18,725 nucleotides of DNA from positions 1 through 18,725 of the forward strand of contig JBBRMF010000082.1 of NCBI GenBank assembly GCA_038230975.1. The letters are read 5' to 3'. The notes beneath the pieces are model-generated. The model had not been told where the DNA came from and made no database searches. It saw only the letters and a program-made list of their open reading frames with translations. Made by a program: the position numbers and the translations under genes. Origin of the DNA: JANXVV01 sp038230975. GTDB lineage: Bacteria > Planctomycetota > Phycisphaerae > Tepidisphaerales > Tepidisphaeraceae. Positions 7,132 to 15,192 of this stretch are shown here, in pieces. Numbering within the stretch: the stretch's first letter is position 1; each line of letters starts with the position of its first letter.

Positions 7132-8420
7132 GGGAATAATCCTTTCAGCCGACACGCCTCCGCCACTCGCCCGATCGCGATGCTATATGCAGCGGTGCGA
7201 TAGTCACAATCCGCCGCATCGGCTTTCGCGTTCACTTCATCAAACGCCTTCTCCATCACCTTCTGCATTTCATCCTGCACGCGTTTCAAATCCCAGAAAA
7301 AATTCTGCAGGCCCTGCACCCACTCAAAATAGCTGACCGTGACGCCGCCGGCATTGGCTAGAATGTCTGGGAGGATCGTGACCCCGTTCTCACGCATGAT
7401 CTCGTCCGCCTCGGGAGTGGTAGGGCCGTTGGCTGCTTCGACAACGGTGTGGGCTTTTACATGCGGCGCGATTTCCGCGGTCAGCGTGTTCTCCATCGCG
7501 GCGGGAATCAATACATCACAGTCGCAGGTCAGCAGTTCTTCATTCGTCACCGCATCCGCGCCGCCAAAATCAGTCAAAGTACCACGTTCACGGTAGTACG
7601 TGCCGGCGGCGTCGATATCGATGCCGGTTTCATCAAAGATCCCGCTCGCCCGTTCGCTGATCGCAATCACCTTCACACCGCGCTCATGTAATAGTCGAGC
7701 CGTGTGGAATCCAACGTTCCCGAAACCCTGAATCGCAACCCGCACATCGGTGAGTTGCTTACTTTGCGTGGCGAGAAATTTACGAAGGATGGTCATGACC
7801 CCGCGACCCGTTGCTTCTTCTCGGCCCACCGATCCGCCCAGGCTGACCGGCTTGCCAGTGACGACCCCCAACTCCTGATGCCCAACCATCATGCTGTAAG
7901 TATCGAGCACCCAACTCATCACCTGGGCATCGGTCCCGGCGTCCGGTGCGGGGATATCCTGATTCGGCCCGATTACCGGCATGATCTCGCTGGTGTATCG
8001 GCGAGTCAGCCGTTCTTTCTCACCGATCGATAATTTTCGCGGATTGCAAACCACTCCTCCCTTCGCACCGCCATACGGCAAATCCACCAGCGCATTTTTC
8101 CACGTCTGCAACATCGCCAACGCCATCACCTCATCCAGATTCACCGCTTCATCATATCGAATCCCGCCTTTGAACGGCCCGCGCGCATTGTTGTGTTGGG
8201 CCCGATACCCCGTAAACACCTGGATGCGGCCATCATCCATCTTCACCGGGCAACTGACCGTTAAGATCCGCTTCGGCGACGAAAGCACTTGCCGCCAAAC
8301 CGGGTCCAGATTCATCGTCTTGTAAACGCGATCGAAATACAGATGGGCGTTTTGCCAGAATTTGGAGTGGGTGTCGGGGTGCGGGTGGAGCTTGTCGGTC
8401 TGCGTGTTCAGAGCGGTCAT
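7128..8420 (-). CDS. gdhA: Glutamate dehydrogenase (Glu/Leu/Phe/Val dehydrogenase family)
   Basis: 430 residues, the usual size of a hexameric bacterial GDH. It catalyses reversible oxidative deamination of L-glutamate to 2-oxoglutarate and ammonia with NAD(P). The substrate-site lysines are all present at the family spacing: K84 in GPFKGGIRYD, K108 in TWKNAL and catalytic K120 in PYGGAKGG, with D160 in PAPDAG. S363 in TVSYFEWVQ matches the serine that, with K84, holds the glutamate side-chain carboxylate, so glutamate is favoured over leucine or valine. The dinucleotide fold has GFGNVG at 232-237; cofactor preference is not decided. No Shine-Dalgarno sequence precedes the ATG, and a promoter sits directly against it, suggesting a leaderless transcript. 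The downstream DUF4149 gene overlaps the stop. Confidence 0.95.
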   Translation of the reverse strand: MTALNTQTDKLHPHPDTHSKFWQNAHLYFDRVYKTMNLDPVWRQVLSSPKRILTVSCPVKMDDGRIQVFTGYRAQHNNARGPFKGGIRYDEAVNLDEVMALAMLQTWKNALVDLPYGGAKGGVVCNPRKLSIGEKERLTRRYTSEIMPVIGPNQDIPAPDAGTDAQVMSWVLDTYSMMVGHQELGVVTGKPVSLGGSVGREEATGRGVMTILRKFLATQSKQLTDVRVAIQGFGNVGFHTARLLHERGVKVIAISERASGIFDETGIDIDAAGTYYRERGTLTDFGGADAVTNEELLTCDCDVLIPAAMENTLTAEIAPHVKAHTVVEAANGPTTPEADEIMRENGVTILPDILANAGGVTVSYFEWVQGLQNFFWDLKRVQDEMQKVMEKAFDEVNAKADAADCDYRTAAYSIAIGRVAEACRLKGLFP

Positions 8421-8426
8421 GCATTC

Positions 8427-8455
8427 ATTCTATACAGGCGGTGAATCTGTGTCAG
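8427..8455 (-). promoter_or_regulatory. Sigma70-type promoter for gdhA
   Basis: On the minus strand, CTGACA (8455-8450) and TAGAAT (8432-8427) match the -35 and -10 consensus at five of six bases each, with the ideal 17-bp spacer. The -10 ends 6 bp before the gdhA ATG, so the predicted transcription start falls on or next to the A of the start codon. There is no ribosome binding site in between. Confidence 0.5.
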
Positions 8456-8457
8456 TA

Positions 8458-8634
8458 TCATGTGTATCGCCAACATAGTTTGAAGATGACGAAAATGAAT
8501 AAAACAGTGTGTGCCAGCGTTGCTGAAAGCCCTAAACTAAAAAGTCGACCGGAAGTCTGAGAGCCAAGATATCCGAAGATGACCCCAATTGGACATACGT
8601 ATACAGGAAGCACTCTCGCAATGTCCGTCAATTG
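8458..8634 (-). pseudogene. In-frame continuation of the small membrane gene after a TAA
   Basis: Directly after the TAA that ends the 63-residue frame (8637-8635), the same frame runs on for 58 codons to a TGA at 8460-8458. It can be restarted at a TTG (8631-8629), giving 57 residues. The peptide looks like membrane protein: VLPVYVCPIGVIFGYLG, a polar loop S-Q-T-S-G-R-L, then LAHTVLFIFVIF and a basic tail. This supports either a four-TM gene broken by one nonsense change, or a tiny separate gene with a TTG start 2 codons downstream. No homologue is recognised. Its stop lies 2 bp from the -35 box of the gdhA promoter. Confidence 0.5.
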
Positions 8635-8826
8635 TTATACGACGAATTCACCATCACCCAAATAACCATGAAGAATTAGCGGCTGAATGACAACGAGCGG
8701 CAAAAGCAAAACCAAGGCCGTTACTCCCCAAATCCATTGATATGAACTGTGCAGTTTGAGATTGGAATATACCAAAACGGTCATCGCAACAGTAGCCGAT
8801 GTATCGAAGAAGAACGAGTCATTCAT
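8635..8826 (-). CDS. Small hypothetical membrane protein, possibly truncated
   Basis: 63 residues from the ATG at 8826. A weak hydrophobic segment (A-T-V-A-M-T-V-L-V-Y, about 11-20) is followed by a strong one (I-W-G-V-T-A-L-V-L-L-L-P-L-V-V, about 32-46 and on to 53). The start overlaps the stop of the HicB-like gene within ATGAATGA, so translation is probably coupled to it. A start at 8853 is possible but would lie deep in the HicB frame. The frame ends at TAA but continues open beyond it with further membrane segments, so this may be the front half of a gene of about 120 codons. It is not a HicA toxin: it is hydrophobic and has no HicA-like G-S-H-x-x-Y region. Family not recognised. Confidence 0.5.
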   Translation of the reverse strand: MNDSFFFDTSATVAMTVLVYSNLKLHSSYQWIWGVTALVLLLPLVVIQPLILHGYLGDGEFVV

Positions 8827-9187
8827 GCGCACGGTTCTTCGTTCGTTCGGCAATTAGTTTTGCAAGTAAATCTTGCCCCTTTGTGCTGCCCGTTAACCGA
8901 TCCAAAGCCTCTTGTTGTCGCATCTCAGTCAACGAAATCACTCGTTCGCGAACCGCCAACTGGATCGGTTCATCCAAGTCCATTTCCGAGTCGAACGCTA
9001 GAGCGTTTGGAGTGGGAAGTCCCTCGCCACGGTCCAGATGCAACTGCGCAATCTCCACGAGTGCCGATGCCAACATTCGCCGAGCCTCGTCTAAGTTCGC
9101 ACCTGCCGAGATCACTTCTGGGAAGTCGATGACCTGCGCATGTACACCATCGTCGACAAACTTGTAGCCAGCTTTGAACGTCAGCAT
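8819..9187 (-). CDS. HicB-like antitoxin family protein (no HicA partner)
   Basis: 122 residues. The first 50 match the HicB/UPF0150 fold, a partial RNase H-like domain: F-K-A-G-Y-K-F-V-D-D-G-V-H-A-Q-V, D-F-P-E-V, then S-A-G-A-N-L-D-E-A-R-R-M-L-A-S-A-L. In classical modules HicB neutralises HicA, a small mRNA interferase. The C-terminal part is charged and helical (S-L-T-E-M-R-Q-Q-E-A to R-T-K-N-R) and may bind DNA or a partner. The start is supported by GGAG 8 nt upstream. No HicA-type frame is seen on either side; the downstream overlapping gene is a small membrane protein. It is an orphan, a remnant of a module, or part of a different pair. Confidence 0.75.
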   Translation of the reverse strand: MLTFKAGYKFVDDGVHAQVIDFPEVISAGANLDEARRMLASALVEIAQLHLDRGEGLPTPNALAFDSEMDLDEPIQLAVRERVISLTEMRQQEALDRLTGSTKGQDLLAKLIAERTKNRAHE

Positions 9188-9264
9188 AGACTGTCTCCGT
9201 GTTAAGCACGTCCGTCGTCGCTAAATGATAAAAGCCATGTGATTTATTTGAAATAGGGAACGAC

Positions 9265-11397
9265 TCACCGCGACTGCTTCCGAATCGTCATGTCAAAATT
9301 CTTCACCATCGACTTATACATCGCCCAGACGATCCCCGCGTATGCCGCCACGGCACCCCAGCCAAACGCGAATACGACGACGCGATTGCGCAACTCATTG
9401 GCGCCGTCTGCATAAATATCTGTCGCATATTTCCACGGGTTCAACAACACGGTCATCAAGGTAAACGGGCTGAAGCTGCCGAACACCAATCCCATGGCCT
9501 CCAACTGATGGCTCGATACGGCGTTGAAACCGCAAAACCCCAACCCGAAGCAAGCTCCGACGACGATGCCGATGCTGCTCATGACGGCCATCACTGTTGT
9601 TCGGCATCGAAGCGACATTTGCATTCCCAGGATGCTGGCGAATGCGGCGACGATCACCAGCGTGCCGGGCATTACCAGAATCGCTTCCGGAAAAACGACC
9701 CACGCGAACGCGTCGCCATGGCTGCTGAGCATTCTGAAAATATCGACGATCACAAAGATCAATACGCTGATCACCGGCACCGCCACCAAGGGCAACACGA
9801 AGCCCACCAGCCCGTTGAGTTTGCCCCAGATGTAATAGCGACTTGTGATGGGCGTGGTCAGAAGTAAGTCGAGCGTGCCATCTTCCTTCTCACGGGTGAC
9901 GGCAGACGCGGCGGCGTTGGTGACAATCAGCAGGATCACCGAAAACTCAAGAACCACCGCGCCAAGAAGCCATTGGCGGGCATCGAGCGTATCGAGCCTT
10001 CGGGAGATATTTCGCACGGTGATACCGCTGATGAATGTCCGCTTGCCCACGGCTCGCAGGCCAAGTGCATCGTTCGTGGCTGTCACCAGTGTTTCAACGG
10101 CGAGGCGGCCGGTCAGTGAACCCAAACTTGTTTCGACATTGTCGACGCCGGTTTTGTCAGGTCTATCTTTGGCGTAAACGACTTTGGTTTCCGGGCGAAC
10201 GTTGTATACGACCGGCGGTTTGGAACTGCCATAGACGATGAGCGTGTTCGCTTTTGCGTCATAGCTTCCGGAACTGATGTATTGAGCCGGCGCGATTTCT
10301 GTCGCATGCAAAACAACCAGAATGATCGCACCAATGATACCGCCGGTCATAAATCCGTAGCGCGTGACCGAAGCGCGGGCGGCGGAAGCTTTGGTTTTGG
10401 CTTCGCGCCAGGCAATCGGGTTATTCCATACGCCGCGCGGTTTGCGGGTGCTGTTGCCTTTGCTGATGCGGAGTTTCTGGAGAATCCACGTTTTGACCGT
10501 GCCGGTTGATTGCGCCAGTTTCCGAAGCAAGACGATGGATGGTGCCACCAACACGAAGCTTAGGAAGAACATGAAGCTGACGTAGAACGATGCCGGACTG
10601 CTCAGGTAGAAACCGAGCGGCCACCATTTCAAATTTTCAGGCAGATCCCCAAAACTCGGCGGCAAATAGGTCTTGTCGTTAAAGACGGATCGAAGCGCCA
10701 GGAATGGATGAATGCCCGTAAGCCAACCCGTGCCGCGGTGCGAGATATCTTTGGAGTCGATAAATGGGTGAAAGTAATCAAGCTGATCGAGCAGGTAGAT
10801 TCCGACCAGGTAGAGAACGATGAACAGATAAAAGCTGAAGATCGTGCGTCGGGTGCCGACTTTAAACACCGCGATCGCCATCGCCAGCGCGCCGGTTACA
10901 AACGCAGTGGCGGCGGCGATGAGAAACGAAAGCACGATGCTGCGAATCGCCACGCCACCGAAGACCTGCGTGATCGAGAAAATGGGGACACCGCTGATCA
11001 GCAGGGCGGCGACGAAGAAAATTCGGCTGAGCAATGAGCCTAAAACAATCTGACCATTGGTTAATGGCGTTGCCAGCAGGATGTCGTAAGTCTGATTGTC
11101 TTTCTCCTGTGTGATCGCCCCGGCGGTAAAAATCGGGGAAAGGAGCGCGACAAGAGCTAATTGTAAGAAGCTTAATCGTTGGAAAAGCGACGCGCTGGTC
11201 GCGGCTAGCTTGGAAAGACTTTGACCGGTTTGATCGCCACTGGATAGCAGCGAAAACAAAACGATAAAGACAAGCAATCCGAGGTAACCGCAGCGAATCA
11301 GCAGATCGCGCCGCCGTTTGCCGCCGGCTTCAACCACGCGAAGCAGGATGGGGTTGCCGGGCAGAAGTCGCCAGAGATAGTCGGTAATTCCAAGCAT
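9265..11397 (-). CDS. ABC-2 type permease, internally duplicated
   Basis: 710 residues, about twice the size of a usual ABC-2 permease, with at least 12 hydrophobic segments. Two halves repeat the same landmarks. N-P-I followed by a basic amphipathic stretch occurs at 15-31 and 326-345. The coupling motif occurs as TQEKDNQTYDILLATPLT (96-113) and TREKEDGTLDLLLTTPIT (501-518). A periplasmic-looking segment of about 100 residues (370-475) sits in the second half. One polypeptide may thus supply both halves of the membrane channel. It lies 12 bp downstream of the ATPase gene, so it is surely co-expressed. Related ATPase/permease pairs occur with GldA/GldF-like and NatA/NatB-like exporters; the substrate is unknown. 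No good Shine-Dalgarno sequence precedes the ATG at 11397, so coupling to the ATPase gene is likely. Confidence 0.88.
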   Translation of the reverse strand: MLGITDYLWRLLPGNPILLRVVEAGGKRRRDLLIRCGYLGLLVFIVLFSLLSSGDQTGQSLSKLAATSASLFQRLSFLQLALVALLSPIFTAGAITQEKDNQTYDILLATPLTNGQIVLGSLLSRIFFVAALLISGVPIFSITQVFGGVAIRSIVLSFLIAAATAFVTGALAMAIAVFKVGTRRTIFSFYLFIVLYLVGIYLLDQLDYFHPFIDSKDISHRGTGWLTGIHPFLALRSVFNDKTYLPPSFGDLPENLKWWPLGFYLSSPASFYVSFMFFLSFVLVAPSIVLLRKLAQSTGTVKTWILQKLRISKGNSTRKPRGVWNNPIAWREAKTKASAARASVTRYGFMTGGIIGAIILVVLHATEIAPAQYISSGSYDAKANTLIVYGSSKPPVVYNVRPETKVVYAKDRPDKTGVDNVETSLGSLTGRLAVETLVTATNDALGLRAVGKRTFISGITVRNISRRLDTLDARQWLLGAVVLEFSVILLIVTNAAASAVTREKEDGTLDLLLTTPITSRYYIWGKLNGLVGFVLPLVAVPVISVLIFVIVDIFRMLSSHGDAFAWVVFPEAILVMPGTLVIVAAFASILGMQMSLRCRTTVMAVMSSIGIVVGACFGLGFCGFNAVSSHQLEAMGLVFGSFSPFTLMTVLLNPWKYATDIYADGANELRNRVVVFAFGWGAVAAYAGIVWAMYKSMVKNFDMTIRKQSR

Positions 11398-11409
11398 GAT
11401 AAATGAATG

Positions 11410-12345
11410 CTACTGCACGAGTCCTTTGGTAAGGCGCATGAATGCGGTTTCCAGGTTGACTTCTTCCTCGCGCATCATCGTGAGCCTGTAGCCGGCCTGA
11501 ATCAATCGGGCGGGGACGAAGCTGTAGTCTTCCACGCCCGGCTTAATCAGGATCTCCAGAAATCCGTTGCTGGAATTGACGGATTCAATGCTCGGGTCCT
11601 GTGCAAGTAATGCGCCCGCTTGTACCTGTTGATCGGCCACCGTCACATGCAGGATGGTACCGGTTTTGGCCTTCTTGACGATGTCGGTCCACGGGCCGCT
11701 GTAAATCAGTTCACCGCGTTCGATGATACCGACGGTGTTACATAGATCCTGCAGTTCGGGAAGAATGTGCGAGCTGATGATGATCGTCTTACCCATGCCT
11801 CGAAGTGTCTTCAGCAGTTCGCGAAGTTCAATGCGGGCGCGAGGATCAAGGTTGCCGGCGGGTTCATCGAGCAATAGTAGCTTGGGATCATGGAGCAACA
11901 CGCGGGCGATGCTCAGTCGTTGCTTCATGCCACGGGAAAGACCGTCTACAAACGCGTCACGCTTGTAGGCCAAGTCGGTCAGTTCCAGGACATCGCCGAC
12001 CAGTTTCACGCGGTTGGATCCGTTGATGTTGTACGCGGCGGCGAAGAATTCCAGATATTCCTGCACGACCATGTCTTCATAGGCTCCGAAGTAATCGGGG
12101 ACATATCCGATCAACGGGCGGATCTGCCGGGATTGATAGCCGACGACATAGTCGCAAATCCTCGCCTCGCCCCAGGTCGGTTGGAGCAGTGTGGCCAGAA
12201 TCTTCATGGTCGTTGTTTTACCGGCGCCATTTGGCCCGATAAAACCGAAGCAATCGCCCGGCAGAATCTCCAGGTTGAGATTCGATAATGCTACGAGCGT
12301 GCCATAGCGTTTGGTGAGATTAACGGTCTTAACTACAGGCGTCAT
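11410..12345 (-). CDS. ABC transporter ATP-binding protein
   Basis: 311 residues. Walker A GPNGAGKT (37-44), signature LSRGMKQR (136-143), Walker B LLLLDE (156-161), D-loop GNLD (164-167) and switch H193 are all intact, so it should hydrolyse ATP. The Q-loop site reads Y-V-P-D (81-84), with aspartate in place of glutamine, a variant I know from some ABC-2 exporter ATPases. The C-terminal 90 residues form an added domain like that of the NatA/CcmA-type group. It works on the cytoplasmic face with the duplicated permease encoded 12 bp downstream. The start has AAGG 6 nt upstream. Substrate unknown; drug, sodium, lipid or polysaccharide-type exports are all known for this group. Confidence 0.92.
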   Translation of the reverse strand: MTPVVKTVNLTKRYGTLVALSNLNLEILPGDCFGFIGPNGAGKTTTMKILATLLQPTWGEARICDYVVGYQSRQIRPLIGYVPDYFGAYEDMVVQEYLEFFAAAYNINGSNRVKLVGDVLELTDLAYKRDAFVDGLSRGMKQRLSIARVLLHDPKLLLLDEPAGNLDPRARIELRELLKTLRGMGKTIIISSHILPELQDLCNTVGIIERGELIYSGPWTDIVKKAKTGTILHVTVADQQVQAGALLAQDPSIESVNSSNGFLEILIKPGVEDYSFVPARLIQAGYRLTMMREEEVNLETAFMRLTKGLVQ

Positions 12346-12453
12346 ACGATGCCTTTACTTGCGCGGCAAAAAGTGAAATTGAGCAAGGTGTGGGGTGGGT
12401 GTACTCGCCCTACAAAACTTCGTAACGTCCGGTTTAGTGCTTGGAAATCTATA

Positions 12454-12518
12454 GGTGGCGTGGGCGTCTCGCCCGCGTTTTCTTCGGAAAAAAGAACGGG
12501 CGAGACGCCCATGCCACC
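12454..12518. repeat. Hairpin repeat, copy 2 (opposite orientation)
   Basis: The same 65-67 bp element as at 6497-6563, inverted: arms GGTGGCGTGGGCGTCTCGCCC and its near-complement, a T-rich then A-rich centre, and the same TATA-like flank outside the GGTGGCGTGGGC arm. On the minus strand the stem GGGCG-TCT-CGCCC is followed by GTTCTTTTTT, so it could terminate transcription leaving the 824-residue protein gene before the ABC operon. Confidence 0.75.
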
Positions 12519-12538
12519 CTCTTGTCGCACGCACTTTA

Positions 12539-12578
12539 GCGGGCGGAATCGTTGGTAACGGAGAAACGTTCCGCCCGC
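12539..12578 (-). terminator. Long hairpin 27 bp after the 824-residue protein gene
   Basis: A perfect 10-bp stem, GCGGGCGGAA (12539-12548) with TTCCGCCCGC (12569-12578), continues after a one-base bulge with CGTT/AACG, leaving an 11-nt loop. It is stable enough to end transcription or protect the mRNA, but no T-run follows on the minus strand. With repeat copy 2 just beyond it, it separates this gene from the ABC operon. Confidence 0.5.
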
Positions 12579-12604
12579 AAAATCCGAAAGCAAATTTGTG
12601 CGTT

Positions 12605-15079
12605 TCATTGGCCCTCAACTTTGTTTGAATCGGTCACCTGATCGGCATTGATGTTCGCCGGTCGCGTGGTGGTTGTCGGTTTGGCGTTCAATGCCGAGCG
12701 GTCGAGAGGCAAGATAAATTGATAGTAGATCGTGCCGTTGCCAGTGACGGGTTCGCCTTCGACTTCAATCGGAATCGGAAGTGGGCTTGGCGTTTCTGAC
12801 TGGGCTAGAACAATCAGATTTCCACTGCCGAGCGCGCCTGAAACATCCAGCTTGCGAAGCGCCGGGCGATGAAGATCCCAACGATCGCGATCTGGTTTTT
12901 CGAGCGAGGGCGTGGGCAGGTGATCGAATAGGCTCAGCAGCAGAAAATTCATGGGCTGGCCTTTGTCCTCAAAGCCCGGATCGTGCTGGAATTGACCATA
13001 CCAAAAGCGCTCGACAGATTGGGTCACCAGCGACCCAGGGTCACCGATCTGACCTCTGGAATAGCTACCCTGACCCGGGGAAAATGCGACCGAACCTTTC
13101 GTGGTGTAGATGTTAGTCAGGTCGATCGTGGCATCGGCTTCCCAAGTGGGAATGTACATTACCTGGTCCTGAGACGAAGTGTTCGAGATGCCTGGAGTGA
13201 TTAAAAAATAGGGGCGAAACACCAAATAAACGTTGATCAATTTTCGACCCGATTTATTGGTCAGCTTTCCTTCCAGATCCAACTCTCGCTTGCGGGAAAT
13301 CCGACCGATTCCTTCGATTCCCAACGGCAGATCCCCAATCCAATTTGCCTGTATTTTCTTAAGCGTACTTCGATACGGAAAATTGACCGCAGTGGTATTG
13401 AACACCGGCACTTCATAATCCAATGGCGGTGCACCTTCGTCACTGATCGAAAGTGTGGGGTAAGCTGTAATATACGAAACGGCATCCTTGGCGGTGTTCA
13501 TCAATTCGACGCGCTGCCCGCCGTCGCGCGGAATGTAGAGACCGAATTGCATGCGAACAACCGCGGGTTCACCCGGTGTCATTCGTACGAAGCTAACGTG
13601 CTGCACTTGAGGCGCACCGCGCAGGGCGAGCTTCACAATAACGATCGTCACGCCCGTCGCCACAAGAGCGGACAACGCAAACGCGAACCAGCTTTGGGAC
13701 GCGCGTTTTCTGGCCGCCAGATAAAGGTAGCTTCCAGGCCCGGCTATCACCCAATACAGGATAAAGAAGATCGTCGCCACCAGGAGATACGTCGTGCTTT
13801 TGCTCGTGAATTCCATGCCTGCCAGAAAACTCCGCGTCAGGTGATAGGTAATGCCACCGGCGTCAACGTATCGCTCCTGATAGATCTTTCGCGTCGGATC
13901 CTCAAAGTTAGGGGGGGGATTGCTCACTGCGGGTTGAGATGCATTCCCCCAATCAAACACCCGATCCCAGATATAGAGCCATTTGAAATTTTCATTGCCT
14001 GCGCCGGCTCCGGCGATTCCGGAGCGACCGGTGAGATTTGAGTCGCCCAGATCCTGAGCGATCCACGTGACGCTTCCGCTGCCGACCGCGCCGCGAACCA
14101 ACCACGGACGACCTGCGCCATCGTCGCCCTCCGTTTCACCCACGATTGTATTGCGCTTGGGCTTACCCAATGCAATGTCGTAAGGACCCTTCCCGATGTC
14201 TTTCCAGGTCAGATATTTCAAACGATCCGATGGGGCATATTTCGCACGGTTTTCGACAATGCGCTTTATGGCAAAAACATCTTTGGATTGCTCGATCCTC
14301 TGCACCTCGACGGGAAGCAGAGCCTCGAAGCCGCGTTTGACCATTTCCCAGACATTGGGTTTGCCGGTTTGCAAAACGATCAGCTTCCCGCCCTGGTGGA
14401 CATATTGATCGAGGGCCAATCGCTGCTCGGCTGAAAGTTGTGCCGGATCCGCATCGCACCAGACGATCGCATCAACCCCTTCGTACCCGATCACATTTTC
14501 CGGCAACAGATTGCGGACACTGGCGATTGGAATCATCACCGGCTGGACGAACTCTTTCAGGCCGATCACCGATCGAAGCGGCGCAAACGAGCTGAACATC
14601 GGTCGACTCTGTTCTGTCACGCAAAGCACGAGCTTCGTGCTTCGAGCGCGATTGGGATCATCCATTTCGTCAATCGGATCTTTCACCAGCAGGCGAGTCA
14701 GTTGCTTGCCATCTTCAGTGGTCAGGTACACCTGCAGTTTACGATTGACGTAGGTCGGATCATTTCCATCGCGCAGCAAATCGGCCTGGGGAATGAAATA
14801 CATCCAGAATCGCTGGGTTCTTTCACCGGTTTCGGTGTTGCCGGTCAGAGAAATTGGACGGGTGAAGATGGGATGATCGTGATCCCCGTCTTCCTGATAG
14901 ACGGCGATTTTTCCCTTGAAAGGCGCGCCTGTGGTTGGCGTGAGGCGGACGACCATCGGCGTCCAACAGCCCGGACGATACGCGTGGTCGAACCCGATGC
15001 TTTCAACGTCTCCGTTCGCTTGCGCGAGGACCGCCGAAACCATTGTCAACTGGAGAATCCCCGCTAGAAAAAAACGCAT
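12605..15079 (-). CDS. Exported membrane-anchored protein with GATase1-like domain
   Basis: 824 residues. A signal peptide is likely at 1-19 (M-R-F-F-L-A-G ... S-A-V-L-A). Residues 25-150 read as a beta domain. Residues about 150-345 resemble class I glutamine amidotransferase-like domains of large bacterial membrane proteins (YEGVDAIVWCDAD at 199-211, then YVHQGGKLIVLQ at 226-237), with no clear catalytic Cys-His pair. Two membrane helices follow (about 429-452 and 463-486), joined by a short basic loop (A-A-R-K-R). About 330 more residues look mainly beta and extracytoplasmic. Such proteins are often encoded with ABC-2 exporter genes, as here, but the function is unknown. Oddities: a run of eight Cs in the coding strand (13911-13918) encodes three prolines. 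No Shine-Dalgarno sequence precedes the ATG at 15079, whose position is set by the signal peptide. Confidence 0.8.
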   Translation of the reverse strand: MRFFLAGILQLTMVSAVLAQANGDVESIGFDHAYRPGCWTPMVVRLTPTTGAPFKGKIAVYQEDGDHDHPIFTRPISLTGNTETGERTQRFWMYFIPQADLLRDGNDPTYVNRKLQVYLTTEDGKQLTRLLVKDPIDEMDDPNRARSTKLVLCVTEQSRPMFSSFAPLRSVIGLKEFVQPVMIPIASVRNLLPENVIGYEGVDAIVWCDADPAQLSAEQRLALDQYVHQGGKLIVLQTGKPNVWEMVKRGFEALLPVEVQRIEQSKDVFAIKRIVENRAKYAPSDRLKYLTWKDIGKGPYDIALGKPKRNTIVGETEGDDGAGRPWLVRGAVGSGSVTWIAQDLGDSNLTGRSGIAGAGAGNENFKWLYIWDRVFDWGNASQPAVSNPPPNFEDPTRKIYQERYVDAGGITYHLTRSFLAGMEFTSKSTTYLLVATIFFILYWVIAGPGSYLYLAARKRASQSWFAFALSALVATGVTIVIVKLALRGAPQVQHVSFVRMTPGEPAVVRMQFGLYIPRDGGQRVELMNTAKDAVSYITAYPTLSISDEGAPPLDYEVPVFNTTAVNFPYRSTLKKIQANWIGDLPLGIEGIGRISRKRELDLEGKLTNKSGRKLINVYLVFRPYFLITPGISNTSSQDQVMYIPTWEADATIDLTNIYTTKGSVAFSPGQGSYSRGQIGDPGSLVTQSVERFWYGQFQHDPGFEDKGQPMNFLLLSLFDHLPTPSLEKPDRDRWDLHRPALRKLDVSGALGSGNLIVLAQSETPSPLPIPIEVEGEPVTGNGTIYYQFILPLDRSALNAKPTTTTRPANINADQVTDSNKVEGQ

Positions 15080-15192
15080 CGTGATTCAATCTACGTTAGT
15101 GCATGGGGGCGCGTCAACGAAGTCTGTTTTGCCCCAAGCGAATATAAAACTCGCGCACACCTAATTCCTTGCTCTCATGATACACTGAGGTT

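Noticed and set aside
8421..8634. HicA toxin gene downstream of the HicB-like gene
   Set aside because: No frame on either strand shows a HicA-like sequence; the only open frame is hydrophobic membrane protein.
12384..12411. Imperfect palindrome GGGTGTACTCGCCC upstream of the ABC operon as an operator
   Set aside because: Symmetry is partial and no promoter is spaced to it; it may be a fragment of an intergenic repeat.
14438..15067. 209-codon open frame on the + strand
   Set aside because: Antisense shadow of the 824-residue protein gene, which has a signal peptide and domain pattern in its own frame.
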